The notes: a model not told the origin generated them from the sequence alone. A DNA stretch of 60,472 nucleotides from a virus (IMGVR_UViG_3300026519_000014:1-60472); one strand, 5' to 3'. Numbered from the stretch's first letter, positions 26,969 to 35,284 are shown. Translations and numbers: made by a program.

Positions 26969-27196
26969 TTAGTTTTCACGAACACGAGCATTCCACTTTT
27001 CTTCTAATATTAACCCTATTTCTTTTTTAGACTTTCTACCACCTAAATATGGATTTTCGGCATAAGTCATCTGACAGCCGCATACGCTACATTCTAAATA
27101 ATGTATTTCTTCACCATATCTGCTGTTTGTATTTTCTTCTCTATATTTTTTTGAGATAGAATTATTTCCACAAAAAGGACAGTTTAATAATTTCAT
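26969..27196 (-). CDS. Lar-like zinc protein (restriction alleviation family)
   Basis: 75 residues. Starts MKLLNCPFCG, has a second CxxC in LECSVCGCQ and ends EKWNARVREN. This CPFCG...CxxC...W(N)xR layout is the signature of small Lar/restriction-alleviation-type phage proteins. The start at 27196 lies 2 bp after the preceding TAA and is preferred to a longer frame that would overlap the membrane-protein gene. Whether it counters a restriction enzyme here is not known. Confidence 0.6.
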   Translation of the reverse strand: MKLLNCPFCGNNSISKKYREENTNSRYGEEIHYLECSVCGCQMTYAENPYLGGRKSKKEIGLILEEKWNARVREN

Positions 27197-27198
27197 AA

Positions 27199-27372
27199 TT
27201 ACAACTTTAATAATCTTAAAAATGTTATGCTTATCAACGCGAACCCGCAAATTAGCTGATAAGGGAACCATCCCAAACCAACATAATAAATAGCTCGAAA
27301 TTTCCCAAATTTAGAATCACGGTAAACAAAGTAAATTCCTATTATAGGAATCCAATATTTAAATTCAGACAT
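27199..27372 (-). CDS. 57-residue two-helix membrane protein
   Basis: Two hydrophobic segments (WIPIIGIYFVY and QLICGFALISITFLRLL) flank a basic loop. The ATG follows the preceding TAA by one base and the stop lies just before the Lar-like start, so it sits neatly in the operon. Function unknown; position with small accessory genes fits a host-interaction role. Confidence 0.55.
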   Translation of the reverse strand: MSEFKYWIPIIGIYFVYRDSKFGKFRAIYYVGLGWFPYQLICGFALISITFLRLLKL

Positions 27373-27373
27373 A

Positions 27374-27823
27374 TTATAAAGTAACTTTAATTGTTTCTAT
27401 ACCTTGAGTTTTTACTTCTACTTTAGGTACTTCAATCCCTTCATTATCGTAGATAGGCTCTTGCATTTTTTTAGCCATTTTAAGGAGTTCTGTTCTCTCT
27501 TTAAGCTTAGTGGATAGTTCTGTCCAGATAGGGTCTTGAGAGTAATTTAAAGTAGCCCCAGAGCTTGATAGGACTATGTTAGTACTTCCTACTTTAGTCT
27601 TGCCATTGTATTTAGATAGTTCTTCAGTAGCAGCTTCTTTTATGGCTTTATTAAAAGCTGTAAGTACTTCTAAATACTTTTTTGCTGAAATAGTTAATCT
27701 TATAGGATCAGCCCATCCACTATCTATTAATTCTTTGGCTTTATTTTCACCATAGATTTTTAATTCTTGCTTATTTAATTCTAAAATATCTCGATTTAAA
27801 ATTAATTCTGTAGTTTGTTCCAT
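27374..27823 (-). CDS. Uncharacterised 149-residue protein
   Basis: Start chosen at MEQTTELILNRD, which follows the upstream stop. Mostly helical with a central beta segment (KVGSTNIVLSSSGATLNYS) and a Lys/Glu helix, then a beta-rich tail ending in TIKVTL. Function not recognised. It lies between the secreted glycosidase-like protein and a membrane microprotein. Confidence 0.55.
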   Translation of the reverse strand: MEQTTELILNRDILELNKQELKIYGENKAKELIDSGWADPIRLTISAKKYLEVLTAFNKAIKEAATEELSKYNGKTKVGSTNIVLSSSGATLNYSQDPIWTELSTKLKERTELLKMAKKMQEPIYDNEGIEVPKVEVKTQGIETIKVTL

Positions 27824-27834
27824 AATAAAGATTT

Positions 27835-28632
27835 TTAATAAAATACTAATGCCCAAGGAATATTTTGAAACTTTGTATTATCATAATATTCATAATATCC
27901 TGTCTCATAACTGCCCATTCTTTGATTTCCTAATTGATGTGGTTTTAAAGGTCTGCTAAAATGACCATAAATAGCAATAGAAGATTCAGGCCCTCCTTCT
28001 AAATAAACTGCTCTATAGATTTTTAGCTCTTTGTGGTTTAAAAGAATATCTATAAAATTATGCATAGTATAGGGTTCTCTACTATGAATGAATAATACAT
28101 AGCCATCTGTAGTAACAGCAAGCATTGCTACTGACCATTTTTTTTGGTCTATTTGCCATCTGTTTCTTTTACCTTCTTCTATAATTGTTCTTATATTTTG
28201 ACTTATATTAGGCCATTTCATAATAGCTTCCAAACCGTCTTTATACTTATCTAAAATAAGTAAGGTGTCTTTATTCCAAACTATAAAACCATTATAATCT
28301 TTCCTTATTTCAGGCTGAATAACTTTATTGTTAATTTTAGTGTATCCCATAGGCAGGTATCCTAATCCCCACATATTAAGATTAATACCTCCATCGTACC
28401 ACTTAGCCCATTCAGGAAGAGTTTTAATGTTATCTTGATTTCCAACAGCTTTAAACGTATATTCTTTTTGATCTATTTTAAAAACCCATATATTTTTATC
28501 TACTGTTGTTTTACTTATCCCTTCTTCGGGATAAGTCCATAAAAGCTGAGCATGAATCATTGTACTCCATAAAAGCAATCCTATAGCAAATGTTAAAGCT
28601 ATTAGTAGTTGTTTAATTTGTCTTTGTGTCAT
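27835..28632 (-). CDS. Secreted phosphodiester-glycosidase-like (NAGPA family) protein
   Basis: 265 residues. Residues 1-28 form a signal peptide: a basic start, a hydrophobic core LLIALTFAIGLLLW and likely cleavage after MIHA. The mature part has YDGGINLNMWG, LPMGYTKINNK, KKWSVAMLAVTTDGYVLF and YRAVYLEGGPESSIAIYG, the order of motifs in the NAGPA/phosphodiester glycosidase family, including the late GG motif (LEGGPES in place of LDGGGSS). It would act in the periplasm or on the surface, on cell-wall or capsular phosphodiesters, or on receptors. The ATG overlaps the RusA stop (ATGA). Family fit is good; substrate unknown. Confidence 0.65.
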   Translation of the reverse strand: MTQRQIKQLLIALTFAIGLLLWSTMIHAQLLWTYPEEGISKTTVDKNIWVFKIDQKEYTFKAVGNQDNIKTLPEWAKWYDGGINLNMWGLGYLPMGYTKINNKVIQPEIRKDYNGFIVWNKDTLLILDKYKDGLEAIMKWPNISQNIRTIIEEGKRNRWQIDQKKWSVAMLAVTTDGYVLFIHSREPYTMHNFIDILLNHKELKIYRAVYLEGGPESSIAIYGHFSRPLKPHQLGNQRMGSYETGYYEYYDNTKFQNIPWALVFY

Positions 28633-29066
28633 TTTTTTAAATTTTTAATTAATTTTTTAGTAATAGGAACTATCCATATTCCAGGATTATCTTTGTTGTA
28701 AGTGTAGTATTTACCTTTTAGTTTAAAAGGCACAGGAATTATTTCATCAGAATTATCGTCTTTTATATATTCATATTCTACCATTAAATCCTGAACTCCC
28801 TGAACTAAGTTTACCCAATCTTGTTTATGTTTAGTTCCTCTTATAAAATGAATACCAATTTTAAAAGGCTTTTCTTCTTCTCTAACAAGAGATAAAAAAT
28901 CTTTTTTCTTCAGTAACCACTCTATTTTTGAAATTTTCTTGTATTTCATAACAGTCTTAGAATGAATAAGACGAGGTTTTTGCCCTTTCTTGATTATCAT
29001 TCTTTTACTATTTTTAAAACTAGGGAAATTACCTTTTATAAATATTCCTTGTGCTTTAATTTTCAT
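28629..29066 (-). CDS. rusA: RusA-like Holliday junction resolvase
   Basis: 145 residues, starting MKIKAQGIFIKGNFPS inside the end of the upstream gene (11-bp overlap). The C-terminal half shows the RusA pattern: a beta strand FKIGIHF, then DWVNLVQGVQDLM, then IKDDNSDEI. The acidic residues correspond to the RusA metal-binding aspartates; the usual first DxDN is reduced to QDWVN. It would resolve branched DNA during replication or before packaging. Confidence 0.75.
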   Translation of the reverse strand: MKIKAQGIFIKGNFPSFKNSKRMIIKKGQKPRLIHSKTVMKYKKISKIEWLLKKKDFLSLVREEEKPFKIGIHFIRGTKHKQDWVNLVQGVQDLMVEYEYIKDDNSDEIIPVPFKLKGKYYTYNKDNPGIWIVPITKKLIKNLKK

Positions 29067-30777
29067 AATGTAATACTTCCTTCTCTGTAAAATTATAATA
29101 TGTAGATAGAGCAACATCTTGACCAGAAAATAGCAAAGGATTAGGCATATTTTCAATGTGTTTTATTACTTTCTCCAAAGAGATTGGAGAATCAGATAAA
29201 ACCTCTCCTTTTAAAATATGCTCTTTTATTATTTCTACTTTATCATAAATAGAATCAATTTTTGCTTTAAATAATAAAGTATTATAAACTATAAAAAGAA
29301 CATGAATATCCCAAATATAAACTAAATCATATTTATCTGCCTTTTTTCTATTGTTCAATAATTCACTAAAAGTTATTAATAAAATATTAGTATCTTCAAA
29401 AAGGTTTTCAACATATGTAATTTCACATAAAGAAAGTGTAGTTAGATATCCATTTAGTTTATTGTCATAAAACACATAACCTTTAGTCTTATCATCCCAT
29501 ACTTTGTCTGGATATTTTTCATTTAATTTATGTTTTATAGCCTTAAAGTTTTTTATCTCATAAACTATATTGCTGTCTATAGTTGGACTTTCCCAGTATT
29601 CTACATAAGTAGATAAAGAAGAATTAGTTAATTTGCTTTCTATAATAACAATACAATCATCAAAATTAGAAATAGGGGTTTCTATACTTTCTTCTTCAAG
29701 TTCTTTTAAAGTAGAAAAAACAACAAGCAATGCATTTGGAATTTGTACTATTTCTTCAGTAATCCACTGCCCTTCAAAATAAGTTTGTTTTATGCTTCTG
29801 CCATTAGCTCCTATTTTAAGCAATCTTTGCATACCTTCTACTAATTCTATACCTTTATAATAGGTCTTATCTACATATTCGATAAAATTATATAGTGTTA
29901 TAAAAGCACTTCTACGTTTAAGCCAAGCATTATAAATTATTTGAGAATTTAAACCTATTTCAATCTCTTTTTTTTCCTTTATTTCTTGTTTTTCATGGGC
30001 TAAAAAAGAAAGTAAAACGGCTTCCATTTCTTTTTTCTTGTCTTCCCTTTTTTTGGCTTTCGGAGACCATACTGATCTATCTATTTGAGTATAAGAGAGC
30101 TTTTCTAATATCTTATCTGTATAGACAATTTCAATATTTTTCTTTTCAAAGGGAGTAATAAATCTGTCTTTAAATGCTTTAGAATATCCTCTGGAGTTAG
30201 TTACTAAAGGAAAGTCTTTTTCTATAAAAACAGTAAACCATTCACTTTTTACATTTCTACCTGAAATTAGCGCTTTTTGTAGTTCTTTTATATATTTTGT
30301 TTTAAAGGTAAAGACATATAAAAAACCAAGCTTATCCTTTTGTTTATAATATATTAATGTTTTTGCTATACCTCTAAACTCTATATTATCTACTCTAAAC
30401 GGAGTTCCATTAAAAGCTTTATGATAAGAAAATTTAGTCAAATATTTTACATTAGGAAAAGCTATGTTAGATCTAAGATGAAAAACAAGATCATCTAACC
30501 TTAATACTTTTTCAATAAATTCTTTTTTAGGGCTTAGATAATCAGAAAAAGGATATCTTCTGTTGTAATAACTAGTAAATTTAAAGTTTAAGTATTTATT
30601 GATATTTATTGAATCACAACAACTACTACTTAAAAACAAATTATGTGTATATATTAAATGTTCAATAGAATCAAATGTAGTTAAAATAGGGATATATTCA
30701 GATTTTTTCATACTGAAATTAAATTTTCCATCTATTTCTACTTCATTAAATAATCTTTGTGCTCTATGACTTATCAT
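29056..30777 (-). CDS. 573-residue protein of the ubiquitin-like cassette, function unknown
   Basis: Start at MISHRAQRLFNEVEID, 4 bp after the E1 stop with an A-rich leader. Two alpha/beta regions flank a charged coiled segment (KKREDKKKEMEAVLLSF). A stretch with FEGQWITEEIVQIPNALLVV has a weak resemblance to PRTRC protein B. It is always in frame and co-directional with the E1/JAMM/E2 genes and RusA, so it could be a conjugation target, adaptor or a large E2/E3-like partner. No catalytic motif is identifiable. Confidence 0.5.
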   Translation of the reverse strand: MISHRAQRLFNEVEIDGKFNFSMKKSEYIPILTTFDSIEHLIYTHNLFLSSSCCDSININKYLNFKFTSYYNRRYPFSDYLSPKKEFIEKVLRLDDLVFHLRSNIAFPNVKYLTKFSYHKAFNGTPFRVDNIEFRGIAKTLIYYKQKDKLGFLYVFTFKTKYIKELQKALISGRNVKSEWFTVFIEKDFPLVTNSRGYSKAFKDRFITPFEKKNIEIVYTDKILEKLSYTQIDRSVWSPKAKKREDKKKEMEAVLLSFLAHEKQEIKEKKEIEIGLNSQIIYNAWLKRRSAFITLYNFIEYVDKTYYKGIELVEGMQRLLKIGANGRSIKQTYFEGQWITEEIVQIPNALLVVFSTLKELEEESIETPISNFDDCIVIIESKLTNSSLSTYVEYWESPTIDSNIVYEIKNFKAIKHKLNEKYPDKVWDDKTKGYVFYDNKLNGYLTTLSLCEITYVENLFEDTNILLITFSELLNNRKKADKYDLVYIWDIHVLFIVYNTLLFKAKIDSIYDKVEIIKEHILKGEVLSDSPISLEKVIKHIENMPNPLLFSGQDVALSTYYNFTEKEVLHYEN

Positions 30778-30781
30778 TTTT

Positions 30782-31456
30782 TTACTTTTTAATTTCAATT
30801 AAAAACAGATTACCTTCTTCCCTAATGTGAAAAGGTAGACTATAAAACATATGCTTAGAATAAAAATTAGTCAAGCCGTGTACCATTCTTCCTGCACAAA
30901 TATGAGCCCAATGATTAGTTTGTTTGATGGTACATCCTACTTCAGGGATTTCACTATCCTCAAATAAAGTAGCTTCATAAGCTTCTTCCTGTCCTTTTTG
31001 GACAAAAAAAACCTCATATTGGTCTAGCAGCAATCTTGCCTCAATAAGCAATTCTCTATCTTCTTTCTTTTTCCAGATTTCAAATAAATCTTTTCTTGCC
31101 TGCATATTATCAAAACAAGAAAATATTACAGTTTCAGGAATATCGGTCTCTTTATCTACTTTTTCATTATAGGGGTATATTTTTGCAGTACCGAGGTCCA
31201 TTGCTATCTCAGTAATTGCATTTACTTTAAACTTGCCTAATTGATGTATAGTAAATGTTTGACTTGCCAAATTTACTTTTTCTACAATATCGTAGTCATA
31301 GATATAAATAGAAGACACTATTCTTGAAAGCATAGGAACTAAAGCAGAACCTATTCCTCCTATTCCACAAACAGCTACTGATTTTTTTACTAGTTTAGAG
31401 AAAAAAGGAGCATCTCTAAATCTACTGTGTCTTGTATTAATTTTATTTTCTAACAT
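30782..31456 (-). CDS. ThiF/E1-like ubiquitin-activating enzyme
   Basis: 224 residues, start at MLENKINTRHSR with an A-rich leader, 11 bp after the JAMM stop. A Rossmann fold begins SVAVCGIGGIGSALV (nucleotide-binding GxGGxG, residues 31-36). It is followed by YDYDIVEKVNLASQ (acid and Asn that hold ATP in E1 proteins), GKFKV, then FSCFDNMQAR. Cys175 in EVGCTI is the candidate catalytic cysteine. Length is that of minimal prokaryotic E1s. It adenylates the C-terminus of a Ubl protein; the presumed partner genes are directly upstream. Confidence 0.82.
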   Translation of the reverse strand: MLENKINTRHSRFRDAPFFSKLVKKSVAVCGIGGIGSALVPMLSRIVSSIYIYDYDIVEKVNLASQTFTIHQLGKFKVNAITEIAMDLGTAKIYPYNEKVDKETDIPETVIFSCFDNMQARKDLFEIWKKKEDRELLIEARLLLDQYEVFFVQKGQEEAYEATLFEDSEIPEVGCTIKQTNHWAHICAGRMVHGLTNFYSKHMFYSLPFHIREEGNLFLIEIKK

Positions 31457-31467
31457 TTTTTTAATTT

Positions 31468-32412
31468 TTAAGCTTCTTTCCAAATAGTTTCTAATAATTC
31501 TTCTACATTATCGCCTATTCCTTCCATTTCAGCATCTTCTGCATAAAGCATAAAATTTTCTTTTTGCCAAGGGGTAGCTAATTTAAATTTTTCTACAAAA
31601 TTTAAAATAATTTTATTCGCTTCAACAAAAGATAGAGCATTAAAATAGTCTATTGTTTCTGTAATTACTACATTTCCATTAAACTCTCCATGTAAAAAAT
31701 CTCTTAGAAATATCTTACCTTGTTTTTTTCTATACTCTAGTTGCATATCGAAAGAATCTATATTCTTAGCAGTATATGTATTAAAATTTGGAGTATAGGT
31801 TTTAGGTTTACTTACTATGTAATCTACTCTGTCTTTTAAAGTTTTAGGTATGGTAATGTGAGTTTTTGGCATTTCTATCTTAAAATTAATAACTACCATA
31901 ACTTCTTTTTTAGGTAGTTGCCATTTAGCTCCTTTAAATTTCTTGGGGTGTATTTTTTGACTGGGTAGTTCAGCTTGAAAAGCTAATTTAGCATCAAACT
32001 CCAGATCATTATTAGAAATTAAAGAAAAGTAGTACTCTTCATAAATGTTTATCTTATCTTTTAAATCTTCAATATCAGTGGAAGAATGGAAAACAGCCAT
32101 ATTATTATGTGAGTGATGCTTTCCTGTCCTATAAATAGTATTATTAAAAGGGTCTAATTCTTGTTTTTTATCATATAACTGAATAATGCTTTCATCAGAA
32201 TCAAATTCAGTATAACTTACATCCCCTTGGTCCATAAGATGAATATAGTAAGGAATTATTTTAAATGTTGATAATTTAGAAGGTACCCCTTCTATAGCAT
32301 AAAATAAAATACCTGACCATTCTATACTTGATATTTTATTGTTAATAAATTTCACTTGGTTTAAAAAATCCTCTGTAATTACTACAGTAGCTTTTTCTTT
32401 GATTTCTATCAT
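31468..32412 (-). CDS. JAMM/MPN-family metalloprotease (JAB-like deubiquitinase)
   Basis: 314 residues. A complete JAMM signature is visible: Glu31 (IEWSG), then H100-S-H102, seven residues, Ser110 and Asp113 (KHHSHNNMAVFHSSTD). These coordinate the catalytic zinc in Rpn11, AMSH and the bacterial Cap3 and PRTRC-A proteins. The C-terminal half (about 190-314) is a separate unassigned region. In prokaryotic Ubl operons this enzyme trims Ubl precursors or removes conjugates. Neighbouring E1 and E2 genes support that role. Confidence 0.85.
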   Translation of the reverse strand: MIEIKEKATVVITEDFLNQVKFINNKISSIEWSGILFYAIEGVPSKLSTFKIIPYYIHLMDQGDVSYTEFDSDESIIQLYDKKQELDPFNNTIYRTGKHHSHNNMAVFHSSTDIEDLKDKINIYEEYYFSLISNNDLEFDAKLAFQAELPSQKIHPKKFKGAKWQLPKKEVMVVINFKIEMPKTHITIPKTLKDRVDYIVSKPKTYTPNFNTYTAKNIDSFDMQLEYRKKQGKIFLRDFLHGEFNGNVVITETIDYFNALSFVEANKIILNFVEKFKLATPWQKENFMLYAEDAEMEGIGDNVEELLETIWKEA

Positions 32413-32423
32413 TGTTCTGTTTT

Positions 32424-33398
32424 TTAGTTTGTTTTGTCTGTTAAATATATGTGTAAGCGGTTTCCTATTATTTCTATAATTATTCTAAATAATGCTGGAT
32501 GTACAACTCTAACACCTTTTTCTATTTTTATATTATTGTTAGAACCAGTAAAATTTATTTTAGGAAATCTGTTTTTTCCTTTAAAAAAGAAACTTCCAGT
32601 TAAGTTTATATTTTCTGCATAATTTAATATTTCAGAATAGTCTTCATTTTCTACATAATAAGTATTGTTGTATTTAATTGCAGGGTTAACTATAAGGCTA
32701 TAGTAAGGGTCTTCTGAATATATTTTTTCCCATTCTTCAAGAAGTTCTAATGAGTTAAGTATAGTCACACTGTCTAAATTAAGCACAAAATATAACTTTT
32801 TTATAAAGTACTCTGGTACAGTAGTGATAAAATGTTCAGCTACTTCCTGTTTATCTACAGAAATATAACTAGTCATATCTACCGAAGTGTATTCATTAAT
32901 AGCATCTTGTACTTCTGTCATTTCAATATAAGGCCCTCCTTCTAAAGATTCCCATCTTATAAAATCATTTATGAAGTTTAATAAGATAATAAAATTATCT
33001 ATAGTAAATTGTAAATTTAAACTAGCTAAAACTACACTAATACCGTCTGACCCTAAACAAAAATCTGTAAAAGATATGCGTACATTTTGTTCTTCTTCTT
33101 CTTCTTCTATATCTAGTGTAGGTAAATGAGAGTGAATATATCCTTTATATATTTCTACAGGAGAGAAAGATAATCGTATTCCTTTTAAAGTATTGTAGAA
33201 TATGCTTACATTTCTATTACTATCATATCTCCAACCTAGTTGTATGTATAGATCAGTAATAGTATGTTCATCGTTTTTACTGTTTGTAATAGTTATCTTA
33301 GGAAAATGAATAATACATCCACCATCTTCTTTTATGTCTACATACTTTTCCCCAAATATCTGATAAAGTTTTTCTTTGATTTTTTCTTCGTCACTCAT
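32424..33398 (-). CDS. E2-like (UBC-fold) conjugating protein
   Basis: 324 residues. The first 150 have the strand order of a UBC fold: CIIHFPKITI, TDLYIQLGWRY, GIRLSF, then KGYIHSHLP, and SFTDFCLGSDGI with Cys114. A final helix (NFIILLNFINDFIRW) closes it. The H-x-H about 25 residues before a CLG cysteine is the arrangement of divergent prokaryotic E2s. An acidic run lies between them. Residues 160-324 are a C-terminal extension of unknown role. Assignment rests on this pattern and on adjacency to JAMM and E1. Confidence 0.6.
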   Translation of the reverse strand: MSDEEKIKEKLYQIFGEKYVDIKEDGGCIIHFPKITITNSKNDEHTITDLYIQLGWRYDSNRNVSIFYNTLKGIRLSFSPVEIYKGYIHSHLPTLDIEEEEEEQNVRISFTDFCLGSDGISVVLASLNLQFTIDNFIILLNFINDFIRWESLEGGPYIEMTEVQDAINEYTSVDMTSYISVDKQEVAEHFITTVPEYFIKKLYFVLNLDSVTILNSLELLEEWEKIYSEDPYYSLIVNPAIKYNNTYYVENEDYSEILNYAENINLTGSFFFKGKNRFPKINFTGSNNNIKIEKGVRVVHPALFRIIIEIIGNRLHIYLTDKTN

Positions 33399-33411
33399 AA
33401 TATTTTAACTT

Positions 33412-33440
33412 AAAAAAGGGCTGCTATAATAGCAGCCCTT
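33412..33440 (-). terminator. Intrinsic terminator between the Ubl and E2-like genes
   Basis: GGGCTGCTAT at 33418-33427 and ATAGCAGCCC at 33429-33438 form a perfect 10-bp stem. Read leftward it is followed by TTTTTT. It lies after the Ubl stop and before the E2-like ATG, so it would raise Ubl expression over the enzymes if readthrough is partial. Confidence 0.8.
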
Positions 33441-33471
33441 AACTAACTTACATATAACTAAAACCTATTTT

Positions 33472-34008
33472 TTAATTCCAAAAAGAATCTTCTTCAGGAG
33501 TAACGCCAGAAGACAATCTCTTTTCTAAAAAGGAAACTCTTTTTTCAAGTTTTTTCAATTTGGTTTCTAAGTTTAAGGATTTGTTTGATGTAGAAGAAAC
33601 AACAGAAATAGTTTCTTTTACTGTTTTTTCTTTCTTTTTTGTAGTGTTTTTATTATAGAAAGAATCTAAGGCATCAATACAAGCTTGTTTACCATTAGGA
33701 GCAAATCCTGTAATTTTCTTACAGTAAGTTCTAAGTTCAGAAAAATTTGCTTTGTGGTAATTAGCTTTTGTTATAGTTCCTGATTTATTTTTATCAGTAC
33801 TTACTATAAGTTGTAAATTTTCCATTGGTAATTCTGCAGAAGCACTACTGTAATGATGGTTAGTTTTTCTGTCTCTTACTTTAGTGTTTTCAAAACTTAT
33901 GTTTAAAGTTTCTTCTAACTCTTTTTGCAAAACTCCCCAAGTAGTTGCATTACTTTGCATTTCTTTAGGGGCTGCTGCTCCTGGTAATGAAATTTGTACT
34001 CTTCTCAT
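33472..34008 (-). CDS. Ubiquitin-like/beta-grasp protein with SAP-like and coiled-coil parts
   Basis: 178 residues. Residues 1-85 fit a beta-grasp: strand VQISLPG, helix WGVLQKELEETL, strands around KVRDRKTNHHY and ENLQLIVST. Next comes a SAP-like helix-loop-helix (NFSELRTYCKKITGFAPNGK), a Lys/Ser/Thr linker and a coiled coil ending near residue 167. There is no C-terminal Gly-Gly, so the Ubl domain would have to be released by cleavage or act in non-covalent form. The Ubl assignment is inferred from this pattern and from the E2, JAMM and E1 genes that follow. Confidence 0.5.
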   Translation of the reverse strand: MRRVQISLPGAAAPKEMQSNATTWGVLQKELEETLNISFENTKVRDRKTNHHYSSASAELPMENLQLIVSTDKNKSGTITKANYHKANFSELRTYCKKITGFAPNGKQACIDALDSFYNKNTTKKKEKTVKETISVVSSTSNKSLNLETKLKKLEKRVSFLEKRLSSGVTPEEDSFWN

Positions 34009-34034
34009 AATTTTAATTTGTTAATAATAAACGT

Positions 34035-34307
34035 TTATTTTAATTTATTTAAGTGTTCTTGGATTTTGTAAATTAGTACACCTAATTCTCTTCTTTCTAA
34101 AGTATCTTCTTTAATAGAGTTTCTATTATTTTTTAAAATAATAACTACTTCATTTAGAAAAGAAAAAGCATCCTTACTCCATAATGAGTGTTTATCATCT
34201 TCCAAAGCTTTTGTTATTTCTTCAGAAACAGTATTAATAACTTTGTCACTAAGATTAAACTCATGTTCTTCTAAAACCTCAACAATAATATCTTTGGTGT
34301 TTTTCAT
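34035..34307 (-). CDS. Uncharacterised 90-residue helical protein
   Basis: Entirely predicted helix, acidic front and Lys-rich tail, no motif. It overlaps the primase stop by 4 bp (ATGA) and precedes the Ubl gene, so it belongs to the primase operon. Unknown function. Confidence 0.55.
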   Translation of the reverse strand: MKNTKDIIVEVLEEHEFNLSDKVINTVSEEITKALEDDKHSLWSKDAFSFLNEVVIILKNNRNSIKEDTLERRELGVLIYKIQEHLNKLK

Positions 34308-35284
34308 TCTAATAGGTTTAAAAGTATTTTTTTAGCTTTAACTAAACCTTCTCCTTTAACAAAATCACTTATATCTTTATATCCTGTAGAAATAGGTAAT
34401 TCTATTTTAGGATAAGGATATAAATGAGCATTATGGCGTAAATCATTATCAAAGAATACTACTATTTTGCTATATTTGGCTTCTATTTTATTTAAGATAG
34501 CCCTGGTTATTAATGTAGATTCTGATTTTGGTGAAATAGCCTCAAAACCTAACTCATGTAATACCATTACATCTTTCAAAGATTTAGTAATGATAAGTAA
34601 GTTTTTGTTTTGTTTAAGTTGTAATAAACCTTCTACATAATTACGAGGATAGTTATTAATAAATTTATACTTTTTTTCAAAAGGAGAATAAATTTTATAA
34701 TACTTACCTATTCTATATGCAAAAGACAAACTCTTAGGCTTAACTGGAATATTGTTCCATAATAAATAATCTACTGAAAAAACACTATATTTTTTTAGTG
34801 TAGATAAACTTATTTTAAAACTATTCCAAAAAGCTAAGTCTTTATTTGTAAAAGATTTTATTTTAACTTTTAATTTCTTTTTTTTCTTGATGGGTCTACT
34901 TCTTACAGAGAGTTTATATTTAGCAGTAGTGTTGGTTAATCCAAAATCATTTGCTATTTTTTTTAAAGCTTCTTTTTCTGTAATAGAAAATAAAGAAGCT
35001 ACAAAAAATACAATGTCCCCTGTTTTATTATTATTACCATAGTCTGTGAACATAAGTGTTCCACTTGAATTATAATATAGTCTAAAAGAAGCATTAGTAT
35101 CTGTATCCCTTAGTACAGAAATAATATTTTCTCCTATTTTTATATTTATATTTCCTAATATTTGTTCTATATAATAAGAATAAACAGTAAATTCATCAAG
35201 AATAGAAAACATAGAAAATCTGCTTAATCCTAATCTAGCTGTAACTAGATCATAGGTATTAATTAGATTTTCTTTGTTACACAT
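34304..35284 (-). CDS. DnaG-like primase with TOPRIM domain
   Basis: 326 residues. The N-terminal third keeps the CHC2 zinc-domain layout (FRLYYNSSGTLMFTDYGN, GDIVFFVASLF) but lacks the zinc cysteines. After a basic linker comes a TOPRIM fold: LLIITKSLKDVMVLHELG near 215-235 and VVFFDNDLRH near 275. The usual catalytic Glu of TOPRIM is replaced by Lys in ITKSLKD, a variant I associate with phage primases. It would prime DNA synthesis for the family A polymerase with the DnaB-like helicase encoded nearby. Confidence 0.75.
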   Translation of the reverse strand: MCNKENLINTYDLVTARLGLSRFSMFSILDEFTVYSYYIEQILGNINIKIGENIISVLRDTDTNASFRLYYNSSGTLMFTDYGNNNKTGDIVFFVASLFSITEKEALKKIANDFGLTNTTAKYKLSVRSRPIKKKKKLKVKIKSFTNKDLAFWNSFKISLSTLKKYSVFSVDYLLWNNIPVKPKSLSFAYRIGKYYKIYSPFEKKYKFINNYPRNYVEGLLQLKQNKNLLIITKSLKDVMVLHELGFEAISPKSESTLITRAILNKIEAKYSKIVVFFDNDLRHNAHLYPYPKIELPISTGYKDISDFVKGEGLVKAKKILLNLLE

